Position numbers and translations under genes: made by a program. Of a stretch of 64,000 nucleotides of DNA, positions 53,868-64,000 are shown piece after piece. Positions within the stretch are counted from its first letter, which is position 1; every line of letters begins with the position of its first letter. This DNA is from Elymus sibiricus. Lineage: Eukaryota; Streptophyta; Magnoliopsida; Poales; Poaceae. The notes below the pieces were generated by a model, which worked only from the letters and a program-made list of their open reading frames with translations, ran no database searches and had not been told where the DNA came from. The stretch is taken from NCBI GenBank assembly GCA_039707655.1, contig CM077667.1, positions 63,145,628-63,209,627 of the forward strand. Direction: 5' to 3'.

Positions 53868-55001
53868 ATGGCCTCGGTGCCCGCCGCCGCCGCCGCGATC
53901 GCATCTGCTCCGGCCGCCGTTCCGGCCGCTGGCCCCGCCGCCGCGGATCAGGCCGCCCCGGCCTCTCCATTTTTGACCTCTCGGCCGCTGCTCTCCCTCG
54001 CTGGCGCCTCACCACCACTGGTCGCACAGCCATCGGCCTCTGGTTACCCTTCGGCACCGCCGCCAGTCTATAGTCCTTGGATGGGCTATCCTCCTGCGCC
54101 TGTTGCGCCCCACGGCGCCCCACCTGCGTCCCCGACGGCTCGGCCGTCGGCAACTCCCTATGGAGCGCAGGCCCCGTCGGGATATCCTCCCCACACAGCT
54201 CTGCAGACCGCGCCTCCTCCGGCCTTGTCGGGGGCGGCCTTGCCGGGGGCTGCCTTGTCGGGGGCTGCTGCGCCGGCTGAGCCAGCCTTGCCGGGGGCTG
54301 CTGCCTATGGGGCGCCCTACGGTGGGCCGTCGGCGTCGGTTCTGCAGCCCTATAGTGGGTCGTCGGTGTTGGTGCCGCATCCCTACAGTGGGCCGTCGGC
54401 ATATCCTGAGGCCAGCTCGTTCCCTGGCTTCTATACGCCACCGTCGTCGCCGGATCATGCTGCGTCGTTCTACTTCGCGCACCTCATCCCGGTGAAGCTG
54501 ACAACGGACAACTACCTGTCGTGGTGTGCTCAGGTCTTGCCACTTCTCCGTAGTCGCTACTTGGAGGGGTTTGTGGACGGCACCCTGACGTGCCCCCCGC
54601 CATATCACCCTGGGCATCATGCGTGGGTGGCTCAAGATCAGGCCATCCTTTCCGCCATCCAGTCCTCTCTTACGGAGGGGGTCTCGTCACTGGTTATCTT
54701 TGCCGCCACGTCTCGCGACGCGTGGGCGGCCCTTCATACCAGCTTCGCTTCGCAGTCTCAGGCGCGGGCTCATGCTATTCGCACTGCGCTGGGAGAGGTG
54801 AAGCTTTGTGGTCTCACCGTCACCGACTACTTCAACAAGGTGACGGGCATGGCGGATACACTTGCCTCCATTGGCAAGGCTCTTGGGCCGGAGGAATTCA
54901 CCTCTTATGTGCTCAACGGTTTGGATGACGACTATGACAATCTGGTGGAAAATATCAATGGTCGTGACACTCCCATCCAGCCGCGTGAGTTGTATGCGTG
55001 A
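53868..55001 (+). pseudogene. gag: Copia Gag, ends in a premature stop
   Basis: 377 codons. The first 190 residues are low-complexity alanine/proline-rich with repeats such as ALPGAALSGAA and EPALPGAA. Residues about 205-375 are the Copia Gag domain (VKLTTDNYLSWCAQVLPLLR, WAALHTSFASQSQARAHAI, FTSYVLNGLDDDYDNLVE). The TGA at 54999-55001 sits within the Gag domain's usual continuation (LLATEQRIQARRSA follows in the same frame), so it is a nonsense change, most simply at a CpG site. Confidence 0.8.
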
Positions 55002-57144
55002 CTTCTTGCCACGGAGCAGCGGATCCAGGCTCGCCGTTCTGCACCGACCTTCCAGGCGGCCAATGCTGCCATGCGCGGCAAGGGCAAGCCGCCGCCAGCT
55101 GGTGGCAAACCGCCGCTGGCCACTTCTGCCCCACGGAACACCACTACCACCGCGGGTGGTCGTGTCCGCACCTGTTGTCCCTCGTGTGGGGCTCAAGTCC
55201 CTTGCCAGCTCTGTGGTTTCGATGGCCATCTTGCTTCCCGCTGCCACCGTCGCTTCAAGAAGGATTTTCTGGGCATCGGGAACAATGGCAAAGGGAATGA
55301 GAAGCAGGCTGCTTTGGCGAGTCATGAGCATGGTCACACTCCTTCCTATCCGGTTGATGCATCCTGGTACATGGATACGGGAGCCACCAACCACTTGACG
55401 AGCGATGTGGGAAAGCTCTCCACACAGGAGCCGTACCGCGGAGATGATCAGGTTCATACTGCAAACGAGGAAGTATGCACATCTCACATATTGGCCAGGC
55501 ATCTCTTCTTACTCGTCGATCCAAACAATTACGTCTTCTTAATGTCCTTCGAGTTCCCTCTGTTTCACGTAGTTTGTTGTCTGTTCCTAAACTTACTTGT
55601 GATAATAATGTTCTTGCTGAGTTTCATCCTTTTCATTTTTTTGTAAAGGATCGGGACACGAGGGACGTACTCCTTAGAGGTCGACTGCGCAATAATGGTC
55701 TCTATGCACTTGATGTGCCACCTGCTCCTAGTGCTTTCAGCGGCGTTCGTGTGTCTCCATCACATTGGCATGCGCGCCTCGGTCATCCTGCCACTCCCAT
55801 AGTTCGTCATGTTCTTCATCGTCATGAGCTCCCAGTTGTGTCTAATAAATATGTTGATGCAGTTTGTGATGCCTGTCAGCAAGGCAAGAGTCATCAGCTT
55901 CCTTTTTCTGAGTCGAGTCGTGTAGTCACTAAACCGCTTGAACTTGTGTTTTCGGATGTATGGGGCCATGCCCGAACCTCTGTTAGTGGTCATAACTACT
56001 ATGTCAGTTTCATTGATGCTTATAGCCGGTTCACTTGGCTTTATCTCCTTAAGCGCAAGTCCGATGTGTTTAATGTTTTTGCAATTCCAAGCGCATGTTG
56101 AGCGTCTGCTTAGTCACAAAGTCATTCATGTGCAATCTGATTGGGGTGGTGAGTACCACAACCTCAATGCGTTCTTTAATAAGCTTGGAATCACTCATCG
56201 TGTGTCTTGTCCTCATACACATCAACAGAACGGTGTAGCTGAGCGTAAGCATCGTCATATAGTTGAGACTGGTCTTGCTTTGCTTGCCCATGCCTCGGTT
56301 CCTTTTCGGTTTTGGAGTGATGCGTTTTCCACCGCATGCTTTCTCATTAATCGATTACCTACACGACTCCGTCAGATGAAAACACCACTTGAACTTTTGT
56401 TGAATGAAATCCCTGATTATACATTCTTCAAAGTGTTTGGGTGTGCGTGTTGGCCACATCTTCATCCATATAACCAACGCAAGTTGGAGTTTCAATCTAA
56501 ACAGTGCGTGTTTCTTGGATATAGTTCTCTTCATAAAGGGTACAAATGTCTTCATGTTCCCTCTAACCGCGTCTACATCTCTCGTGATGTGGTGTTTGAC
56601 GAGAACGTTTTTCCTTTTGCCGCATCTCCGGTCACCTCCCCCACTCCCCCTACACCTGAGCAACCCGCCGTACCATTGCCTGGTCAATTTGTTGATGCTG
56701 TTTATACTCCCTTGTTGCTACCTAACCATGGTGCAGGTACTGGACGTGGAGCACGCCTTGAGCTTCTGGATGTGGAGCCACCTGGGGCTGTTGTGCCTAC
56801 TGAGCCGGCCTTGCCGGGGGCTACTGCGCCGGCTGCGCTGGCCGAGCCGGCCTTGCCGGGGGCGGCCTTGCCGAGGGCGGCTGCATCTGGGGTTGTGCCG
56901 GCTGCGTTGGCCGAGCCGGCCTTGCCGGAGCCGGCCTTGCCAGGGGCTGCCTTGCCGGGGGCTGCTGTGCCGGTGACACTGGTCGAACCGGCCTTGCCGG
57001 AGCCGGCCTTGCCGGGGCTGCTGTGCCGGTGGCACTGGTCGAACCGGCTGCGCCTGGGGCTGATGTGCCGGCATCCTCGCCCTCCTCGCCAGGCATGTCG
57101 CCTGGGCAGCAGCCTTCACCGCCACCTCCGCCATCTACCGCTCC
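55002..57144 (+). pseudogene. pol: Copia zinc knuckle, protease and integrase with frameshifts
   Basis: In order: zinc knuckle CQLCGFDGHLASRC, aspartic protease start YMDTGATNHLT (about 55370), pre-integrase HWHARLGHP ... CDACQQGKSHQ, and integrase with DVWG, VQSDWGGEYHN and NGVAERKHRHI. The frame shifts near 55470 and again near 56085, so no single product is possible. After integrase comes a long EPALPGAA-type repeat (about 56795-57060). The element is cut by the CACTA at 57145 before RT. Confidence 0.82.
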
Positions 57145-57159
57145 CACTACTGGAATCAG

Positions 57160-57322
57160 AGTCTTTGCCATCTGCCAGGTCTTTGCCGTCTGCTGGCAGA
57201 TGGCAAACAGGTTGTTTGCCGTCAGCTTTAGTAAAGCAGACGGCAAAGAGCTGGCTGATGGCAAAGACACTGTTTGCCATCAGCCATCTCTTTGCCGTCC
57301 GCTGGCAGACGGCAAAGAAAAT
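57160..57322 (+). repeat. Subterminal repeats of the second CACTA
   Basis: Eight or so TTTGCCGTCTGC/GCAGACGGCAAA-type units in direct and inverted order (CTTTGCCATCTGCC, CAGACGGCAAAGA). Confidence 0.8.
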
Positions 57323-57324
57323 TC

Positions 57325-57660
57325 CCCCCTAACGGCCGTTACCCCCCACCTCCTCTCTCTCTCCCTCTCTCTCTCTTCTCTTTCTCTCCCTCTCTTTCTC
57401 TCCCGCGCCCTTTTCCCCCTTAAATTTCGCCCCGCCGCCGCCGGTCGCCGCTGCCGCCCCGCCCCTCCCCCTCCGCCGCCCCTCCGCCGACCCGCACCGC
57501 CCCTCCGCCGCCGCCCCGACGCTCCCCCGCCCCTCCCCCTCCGCCGCCCCGCGCCGCCCCTCCGCCGCCGCCCCGACGTTCCCCCGCCCCGACGAGCTCC
57601 CCCGCCCCGACCCCTCCGCCGCCCCGCGCCGCCGCCTCGACCCCCCCTCCGGTGAGCTCC
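57325..57660 (+). repeat. Leader block, copy 1
   Basis: CCCCCTAACGGCCGTTACCCC, then a CT-microsatellite and a CCGCC-rich stretch. The same order recurs at 58788-59135. Both copies are open on many frames because of composition. Confidence 0.65.
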
Positions 57661-57763
57661 ACCCTCCCCCCCCCCTTTTTTACTGTTTTTATTAGTTAGG
57701 TTTTATTAGTTATTAGTTCATATTAGTTATTAGTTTATATTAGGTAGTTTATATTAGGTAGAA

Positions 57764-58040
57764 AAAACTTAGATAGAAAAGAGGAAAAGAAAAAACCTAG
57801 AAGAAAAAAAAAGAAGAAAAGAAGAAGAAAAAAAGGAAAAATAAAAAAGGAAAAGAACAAAAAATAAGAAGAAGAAGAAGAAGAAGAAACAGAAGAAGAG
57901 GAGGAGGAGAAGAAAAAAGAAGAAGAAGAAGAAGAAGAAGAAACTTAGATAGAAAAGAAGAAAAGAAAAAACCTAGAAGAAGAAAAAAGAAGAAAAGAAG
58001 AAGAAAAAAAGGAAAAATAAAAAAGGAAAAGAACAAAAAA

Positions 58041-58071
<31 letters not shown>

Positions 58072-58392
58072 AAACAGAAGAAGAGGAGGAGGAGAAGAAA
58101 AAAGAAGAAGAAGAAGAAGAAGAAGAAACTTAGATAGAAAAGAAGAAAAGAAAAAACCTAGAAGAAAAAAGAGAAGAAAAGAAGAAAGAAAAAAAGGAAA
58201 AATAAAAAAAGGAAAAGAACAAAAAAGAAGAAGAAGAAGAAGAAGAAGAAGAAGAAGAAACAGAAGAAGAGGAGGAGGAGAAGAAAAAAGAAGAAGAAGA
58301 AGAAGAAGGAAAAAAAGTGGAGAGGAGGAGAAGAAGAAGAGGAAAAAGGAAAGGAAGAAGAAGAAGAGGAGGAGGAGGAGGAGAAGAAAAAC
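57764..58392 (+). repeat. GAA/AAG-rich block, three tandem copies of about 185 bp
   Basis: Each copy contains CTTAGATAGAAAAGA, AAAACCTAGAAGAA and a long (GAA)n run, starting near 57766, 57950 and 58130. The high purine asymmetry covers the whole block. Confidence 0.8.
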
Positions 58393-58685
58393 CTAGGTTT
58401 AGGATTTGTGCTGTTAGTAGATTTTAGGTCAGTGGGATTTGGTGGTGCTGGTTAACTCCATACATGTTGTATAGCTACTGTGGCATTGGTCATTGCTCTG
58501 TGCTGCCTCTGGGTTGCATATAGCCATATACTAGCTGGTCTGTGTAGTTCTGCTCCTAATCCATATATGTGTGTGCTGCTGTTGCTATGATGCTTGTGAT
58601 ACTGCTGTTGGAGTCTACTAAGATGCCATTATGCTGCTGTCCTGGTGCTCTCTTTAGACATGATAGGTACTGGCTATTTATGATA

Positions 58686-58783
58686 TATAGTCACTGTCAT
58701 ACTCACTCCATAGTTACTGAATATTGTTCTCTTACTGTGGTTATTATATATAACTGTCATACTCACTCCATAGTTACTGAATA
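58686..58783 (+). repeat. Direct repeat ACTGTCATACTCACTCCATA
   Basis: A 30-base word (ACTGTCATACTCACTCCATA then GTTACTGAAT) occurs twice, about 66 bases apart. Confidence 0.7.
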
Positions 58784-58787
58784 AACA

Positions 58788-59135
58788 ACCCCCTAACGGC
58801 CGTTACCCCCCCTCCTCTCTCTCTTCTCTCTCTCTCCCTCTCTCTCTTCTCTCTCTCGTTTTAATTTTCGTCTCCCGCCGCCGCCGCCCTCCGCTCCCCC
58901 GCCCCTCCCCCTCCGCCGCCCCGCGCCGCCCCCCTCCGCCGCCCCGCACCGCCCCCCCGCCCCCAGCGCCCGCCCCGTCGCCGGCCGCCCCCCCCCCCGC
59001 CCCCCGGAGCCCGCCCGGTCGACCCCCCCCCCGCCCCCCGGAGCCCGCCCCGTCGCCGGCGCCAGCTCCCCCCCCCACCCGCAGCCATCCTCCTCCCGCA
59101 GCCACCTCCCCCCCACCCGCAGCCACCGGCAGGTA
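58788..59135 (+). repeat. Leader block, copy 2
   Basis: Repeats the order of 57325-57660: CCCCCTAACGGCCGTTACCCC, a CT-rich run and a CCGCC-rich stretch. It ends near a CAGGTAAGC splice-donor-like site (59130). Confidence 0.65.
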
Positions 59136-59717
59136 AGCCCCCCTCCTCCCCTCCCCTCTTCTCCGCTCTCTGCTCTCTCGCTCTCTGTGTGTGTATGTGT
59201 GTGTGTCTCTCTGCCATATGAACCTAGGTTGATTAATTTGTGCAATATTAGTGCCATATGAACCCTAGGTTAGTGCTACGTTAGTGCTATATTAGTGGCT
59301 TTTTTAGTGCTAGTTAGTATGAACCCTAGCTAGGACAGATTAGGTAGTTGTTATTTTTTATTTAAAGCAAATGTTGCTATTTATTTTTTTTAGTTAAAGC
59401 AATTGTTGCTATTTAAAGAAAACAGAATTGATTTAACACTAGTTAGTATGAATAGCTAGGTTTCAAATTAGGTAGTATGAACCCTAGGTTAATTAGTATG
59501 AACCCTAGATTAATTAGTATGAACCCTAGGTTAATTTAGCAAGGTATCAAATTAGGACGGAAATTTTATTTGTATTAGATTTAGTTTTAGATTTGTTCTT
59601 TGTTTGTATTATTTAGGTAATAGGAGTAAGATTTAGGAGAAGAAAAAGGAAAGAAGAAGAGAAGAAGAAAAAGGAAAGAAGAAGAAGTAGAAGAAAGATA
59701 GGAAATAAAAGAAAAGG

Positions 59718-60238
59718 ACACCCCGACACCCCGACCCCGACACGGCACCCCGACCCCGACACCCCGACACCCCTGACACCCCGACACCACGACACCCAGA
59801 CACGACACCCCCGACACCCCGACCCCGACACGACACCCCGACCCCGCCACGACACCCCGACACCACGACACCCCGACCCGACACCCCGACCCCGACCCGA
59901 CACCCCGACCCCGACACGGCACCCCGACCCCGACACCCCGACACCCCTGACACCCCGACACCACGACACCCAGACACGACACCCCCGACACCCCGACCCC
60001 GACACGACACCCCGACCCCGACACGACACCCCGACACCACGACACCCCGACACCACGACACCCCGACCCGACACCCCGACCCCGACCCGACACCCCGACC
60101 CCGACACGGCACCCCGACACCACGACACCCCGACCCGACACCCCGACCCGACACCCCGACCCCGACCCGACACCCCGACACCCCGACCCCGACACGACAC
60201 CCCGACACCATGACCCCGACACCCCGACACCCCGACAC
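59718..60238 (+). repeat. GC-rich CCCCGACAC minisatellite with higher-order repeat
   Basis: About 520 bases built from CCCCGACAC, CCCCGACCCCGA and CACGACACCCCGA words. A longer unit beginning CACGGCACCCCGA recurs at 59741, 59915 and 60105 (about 174 and 190 bases apart). It keeps all three minus-strand frames open, but this reflects composition. Confidence 0.9.
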
Positions 60239-60392
60239 TTAAATTAAGTATTCAATTTTTTAGGTATTCAATTTTTTATTACGTTCATGATGATGATACA
60301 CTTAAGTTATATACATATTATTCATGTCAGGTATTCATTCTTTTTATGTTGTACTAATTTCGTTTACTCTTTGTCATTGCAGGTGTTGACAG

Positions 60393-63300
60393 ATGATGGG
60401 CGCGGGTCGAGAGCGCTCTGAGGCTCCTACCTCGGCGCGTGGTGGGAGGGGTAGTTCCATTCCACCCCATAGCCTCCGGAGAGCGCTGGATCTCAGTATG
60501 CAGACACCACTGGCGGTCGCTTCTTCTTCGGCCGGGAGAGGTCGGGGGGGAAGAAGGTGTTGGAAATATGCCCTAGAGGCAATAATAAAATGGTTATTAT
60601 TGTATTTCCTTGTTCATGATAATTGTCTATTGTTCATGCTATAATTGTGTTAACCGGAAACCGTAATGCATGTGTGAATACATAGACCACAACGTGTCCC
60701 TAGTGAGCCTCTAGTTGGCTAGCTCGTTGATCAATAGATGGTCACGGTTTCATGACCATGGACATTGGATGTCGTTGATAACGGGATCACATCATTAGGA
60801 GAATGATGTGATGGACAAGACCCAATCCTAAGCATAGCACAAGATCGTGTAGTTCGTCTGCTAAAGCTTTTCCAATGTCAAGTATCGTTTCCTTAGACCA
60901 TGAGATTGTGCAACTCCCGGATACCGTAGGGATACTTTGGGTGTGCCAAACGTCACAACGTAACTGGGTGGCTATAAAGGTTCACTACGGGTATCTCCGA
61001 AAGTATCTGTTGGGTTGGCACGAATCGAGACTGGGATTTGTCACTCCGTATGACGGAGAGGTATCTCTGGGCCCACTCGGTAAGACATCGTCATAATGAG
61101 CTCAATGTGACTAAGGAGTTAGCCATGGGATGATGTGTTACGGAACGAGTAAAGAGACTTGCCGGTAACGAGATTGAACAAGGTATAGGGATACCGACGA
61201 TCGAATCTCGGGCAAGTATCATACCGTTAGACAAAGAGAATTGTATACGGGATTGATTGAATCCCCGACATCGTGGTTCATCCGATGAGATCATCGTGGA
61301 GCATGTGGGAGCCAACATGGGTATCCAGATCCCGCTGTTGGTTATTGACCGGAGAGGTGTCTCGGTCATGTCTACGTGTCTCCCGAACCCGTAGGGTCTA
61401 CACACTTAAGGTTCGATGACGCTAGGGTTATAGGGAAATAGTGTACGTGGTTACCGAAGGTTGTTCGGAGTCCCGGATGAGATCCCGGACGTCACGAGGA
61501 GCTCCGGAATGATCCGGAGGTAAAGATTCATATATAGGAAGTGAGGTTTTGGTCACCGGAAGTGTTTCGGGAATTACCGGTAACGTACCGGGACCACCGG
61601 AAGGGTTCCGGGGGTCCACCAAGTGGGGCCACCAGCCCCAGAGGGCTGCATGGGCCGCAAGTGGGAGGGAACCAGCCCCTAGGTGGGCTGGTGCGCCCCC
61701 CACAAGGGCCCAAGGCGCAGCAAGGGAGGAGAGGGGGCAAACCCTAGGCGCAGATGGGCCCTAGGCCCACCCTAGGGCGCCGCCCCTCCTCTCCCTCTCT
61801 GGCCGCCGCACCAGATGGCATCTGGGGCTGCCGCCGGCCCCTAGGGTGGGAACCCTAGGGCGCAGCCCTCCCTCCTCCTCCTCCTATATATAGTGGAGCC
61901 CTTGGGGCTGTTTGAGACATGACTCTCTCTCTCTCACGGCGCAGCCCTACTCCTCCTTCTCCTCGTCCTCCGTAATGCTTGGCGAAGCCCTGCCGGAGTC
62001 CACGCAGCTCCACCGTCACCACGCCGTCGTGCTGCCAGAGCTCTCCCTCAACCTCTCCTTCCTCCTTGCTGGATCAAGGCGTAGGAGACGTCACCGGGCT
62101 GCACGTGTGTTGAACGCGGAGGCGCCGTTGTTCGGCGCTAAGATCGGAGTCCACCGCGATCTGAATCGCTATGAGTATGACTCCACCAACCGCGTTCTTG
62201 TAACGCTTCCGCTTAGCGATCTTCAAAGGTATGAAGATGCACTCTCCCCTTACTCGTTGCTGGTTTCTCCATAGATAGATCTTGGTGAACACGTAGGAAA
62301 TTTTTTGATTTACTACTACGTCTCCCAACAGAAGGCTGGTAGAGGTGGACGTGGCGGCGGGAGAGGTAGGAAGGCTGCTACTATGCCTTCCTCGCCGCCA
62401 CCCCCAGCTGATTCACCCGACCACATGAGTGCTCCGTCTGAGATGGAGCCGCCTGAGGTGGACCCGTCTCGGACTCCGGTCCACGAGCCTCGGGCCGACG
62501 AGCCTATGGCAGACGCGCCTACGGCCGACGAGCCTCGGGCCAACGAGCGTCGGGCCGACGAGCCTTCGTCCCACGAGACTCCGTCCCATGAGACTCCGGA
62601 GCTCAGCGGGGATCACGCTGAGTCGCAGCGGAACCCATGGGCGGACTCGACGGAGTCGAGTGGCCGTGCTGAGGGTGGCTATAGTTCTGATAGCTATAGC
62701 GAGGGTGAGTGGGTTGAGGGGCGCAAAGTCTACCAGCGTGGTGGTACAAAGCTCCCGCCCACCCCGGCGACCCCCAACCAGAGGTGGTTGATTGCGCCTA
62801 ACGAGGACAAGTAAGTGCATTTACTCTTTTTTAACCTTTTGCCTTCACGTTTCTTCGAATATCTAATGCATTGGCCTTGTCATACTGCAGGTCTTGGACA
62901 CACGAGCCTCGTGTCCGCAGGCCCAACAGTGTCCTTGGTGTGATTTGTCACCAGAGCTTCCCGGGGTGGGTCACGTTGCCCGGTGAGGGCCGGGTTCCAG
63001 AGCTAGGAATGAACTGGGAGCACTACTTGGCTGCCCCGGCCCCACCGGGGCATAGGATCGGCGATGTCGAGTGCCACAAGGTGGTCGACATTGTGATCCA
63101 GACGTTTTGGGTAATTTCTCCTTTGCCGTCTACGTTGTGTTTCCTTCTTTGATTGGCAACCCTAGTGATTGTACTAATCCGTGTTTTCTTGTTTTATTGC
63201 AGACCTTCTACAGGTGTGCTGAGGGACAGGAGGAGACCGCGGCTCGGGTTATCGACAACGAGTGCATGCGCCTACTTCAAAACTTTCGGCACGAGGCTCG

Positions 63301-64000
63301 GACGCAGGCTGTTCGAGACTACTTCGCCTCGACTGGTATCAGGAGGAAAAGAGAGAAGTGTCGCGGCAAGTTTCTGAGTAAGGAGAAGTACATGAAGGTA
63401 ATTACCTATTCTTAAGGCCTTATACTTAGTTTCCTTGATTTGATTCGTAGGCGTAGCGCTCAAATTTCTCTTGCTTAACTTAGGTGCCCCCGAGATGGTG
63501 TGCGGATAGGATGGACTGTTGGGAGGCGTTGGTGGATGAGTGGTGCTCTCCCCAATGGCGCTCCACCCACGACACTGCAAAGGACAAGCGTGGCAAAATG
63601 AAAGGTGTCCCACACCATCTAGGCAGCGTCAACCTACATCAGTACGGGGAAAACTGGGTATGTGGTTTGCTTCATGATTCATGCAAATTTATTCTTCATG
63701 CTAGCTTGAGCCCTCAACTAATACTCTGTTCCTCTCTTTTAGGCGCGAGAGAACAAGGCTCCAGTGCCACGGCTGTTCGACCTCTATGCCATGTCCAATA
63801 CTGCCTCGTACAAGAAGGCCAAGGCATTCTCTGAGTCTGACCTCGGTGATCCAGAGAAATTCAGCAACCGCGCCTCCCACCACAAGCTTGTGAGGTACAG
63901 AGACGAGGGGAAGGCGAGGAAAGGGCCGGACTTTAACCCGAGCCAGCAACCTCTTGATCCAGAGCTGGTGATGATATCTGGTGGCGGGACGCAGCATGGC
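60393..64000 (+). pseudogene. En/Spm (Transposase_24-type) gene of the second CACTA, split by a solo LTR and partial
   Basis: Exon 1 is 60393-60557 (MMGAGRERSEAPTSARGG) and resumes after the solo LTR at 62336-62810 (KAGRGGRGGGRG..., a repeated DEPRA/DEPMA/DEPS segment). Further exons by GT-AG sites: 62891-63110, 63203-63397, 63484-63657, 63743 to the window end. The domain typical of plant Ptta/En/Spm proteins spans WTHEPRVRRPNSVLG, RVIDNECMRLLQNFRHEAR, WCADRMDCWEALVDEWCS and PHHLGSVNLHQYGENW. After mentally removing the LTR, the G-run at the joint is one base out of frame with the downstream part. The C terminus lies outside the window. Confidence 0.75.
60558..62330 (+). mobile_element. Solo LTR of an Angela/BARE-like Copia (1773 bp)
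   Basis: Begins TGTTGGAAATATGCCCTAGA, ends CTCCCAACA, and has a 5-bp target duplication GAAGG (60553-60557, 62331-62335). The start and end words and the ordering of internal words (AACGTAACTGGGTG, CTCGGGCAAGTATC) match the well-known Triticeae Angela/BARE LTR. No internal region remains, so LTR-LTR recombination removed it. It is inserted in the coding exon of the CACTA gene. Confidence 0.9.

Larger units (their letters stand above)
53690..57144 (+). mobile_element. 5' part of a Copia retrotransposon, interrupted
   Basis: A short LTR (53690-53813), a primer-binding site complementary to initiator tRNA-Met (TGGTATCAGA at 53814), gag, protease and integrase follow in Copia order. It breaks off before reverse transcriptase, where a CACTA element begins at 57145. 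The rest is expected beyond the window. Confidence 0.85.
57145..64000 (+). mobile_element. Second CACTA transposon (left part)
   Basis: Starts CACTACTGGAATCAGAGTC inside the Copia integrase-RT spacer. The subterminal region repeats TTTGCCGTCTGC in both orientations. It carries an En/Spm-type gene (from 60393) that runs off the window. The right end and its TCC target duplication should lie beyond 64000. This is a different family from the 18-kb CACTA, whose subterminal motif differs. Confidence 0.8.

Noticed and set aside
59587..60238. Three overlapping ~200-residue minus-strand frames in the minisatellite
   Set aside because: They read as glycine/valine/cysteine/arginine repeats in all frames because the repeat lacks stop codons by composition; no start context or domain.

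Overview
The window looks like one piece of a large, repeat-rich grass genome, most likely Triticeae (wheat, Aegilops or barley type). The evidence is an Angela/BARE-like solo LTR, CACTA elements with arrays of a 'GGTCCCGGTT' type motif, many Stowaway MITEs (CTCCCTCC ends, TA target duplications), and host genes with grass-like GC-rich first exons and introns. No operons, CRISPR arrays, rRNA or tRNA genes were seen.

Host genes. There are two small peptide genes on the left: a secreted 94-residue, 8-cysteine peptide (191-603) and a 57-residue acidic peptide (3524-3697). An F-box gene fragment lies at 6854-7204 and a broken TANGO2/NRDE-family pseudogene at 36872-38555. A complete tRNA-splicing endonuclease subunit Sen2 gene lies on the minus strand (39239-40120). 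A complete 20-exon threonyl-tRNA synthetase gene lies on the minus strand (41914-52953); its spliced reading frame is 711 codons.

Nested transposon stack (8.6-36.3 kb). A noncoding repeat, present whole at 5.2-5.4 kb, has a second copy split between 8.5-8.6 kb and 36.3-36.5 kb. It is split by a poly(A)-ended non-LTR insertion, which is split by a composite Tat-lineage Gypsy element (9105-35424, flanked by CGGTG on both sides). That element is split in turn by a CACTA element (18061-29754, flanked by GTT). The Gypsy has three LTR pieces, one long gag-pol frame with three in-frame stops, and an antisense gene that appears to contain introns. The CACTA carries an uninterrupted TNP2 transposase (1099 aa) and a seven-exon second gene ending in a Ulp1-like cysteine protease fold. 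Each of the two genes has a TATA box just downstream of an array of the element's terminal repeats.

Right end (53.7-64 kb). A Copia element with an unusually short LTR (124 bp) is interrupted before its reverse transcriptase by a second CACTA element (57145 to beyond the window). This CACTA carries a GAA-rich triplication, a GC-rich minisatellite, a duplicated leader block and an En/Spm-type gene whose first exon is split by a solo LTR (60558-62330).

All family assignments come from reading motifs in the translations; no database search was possible.
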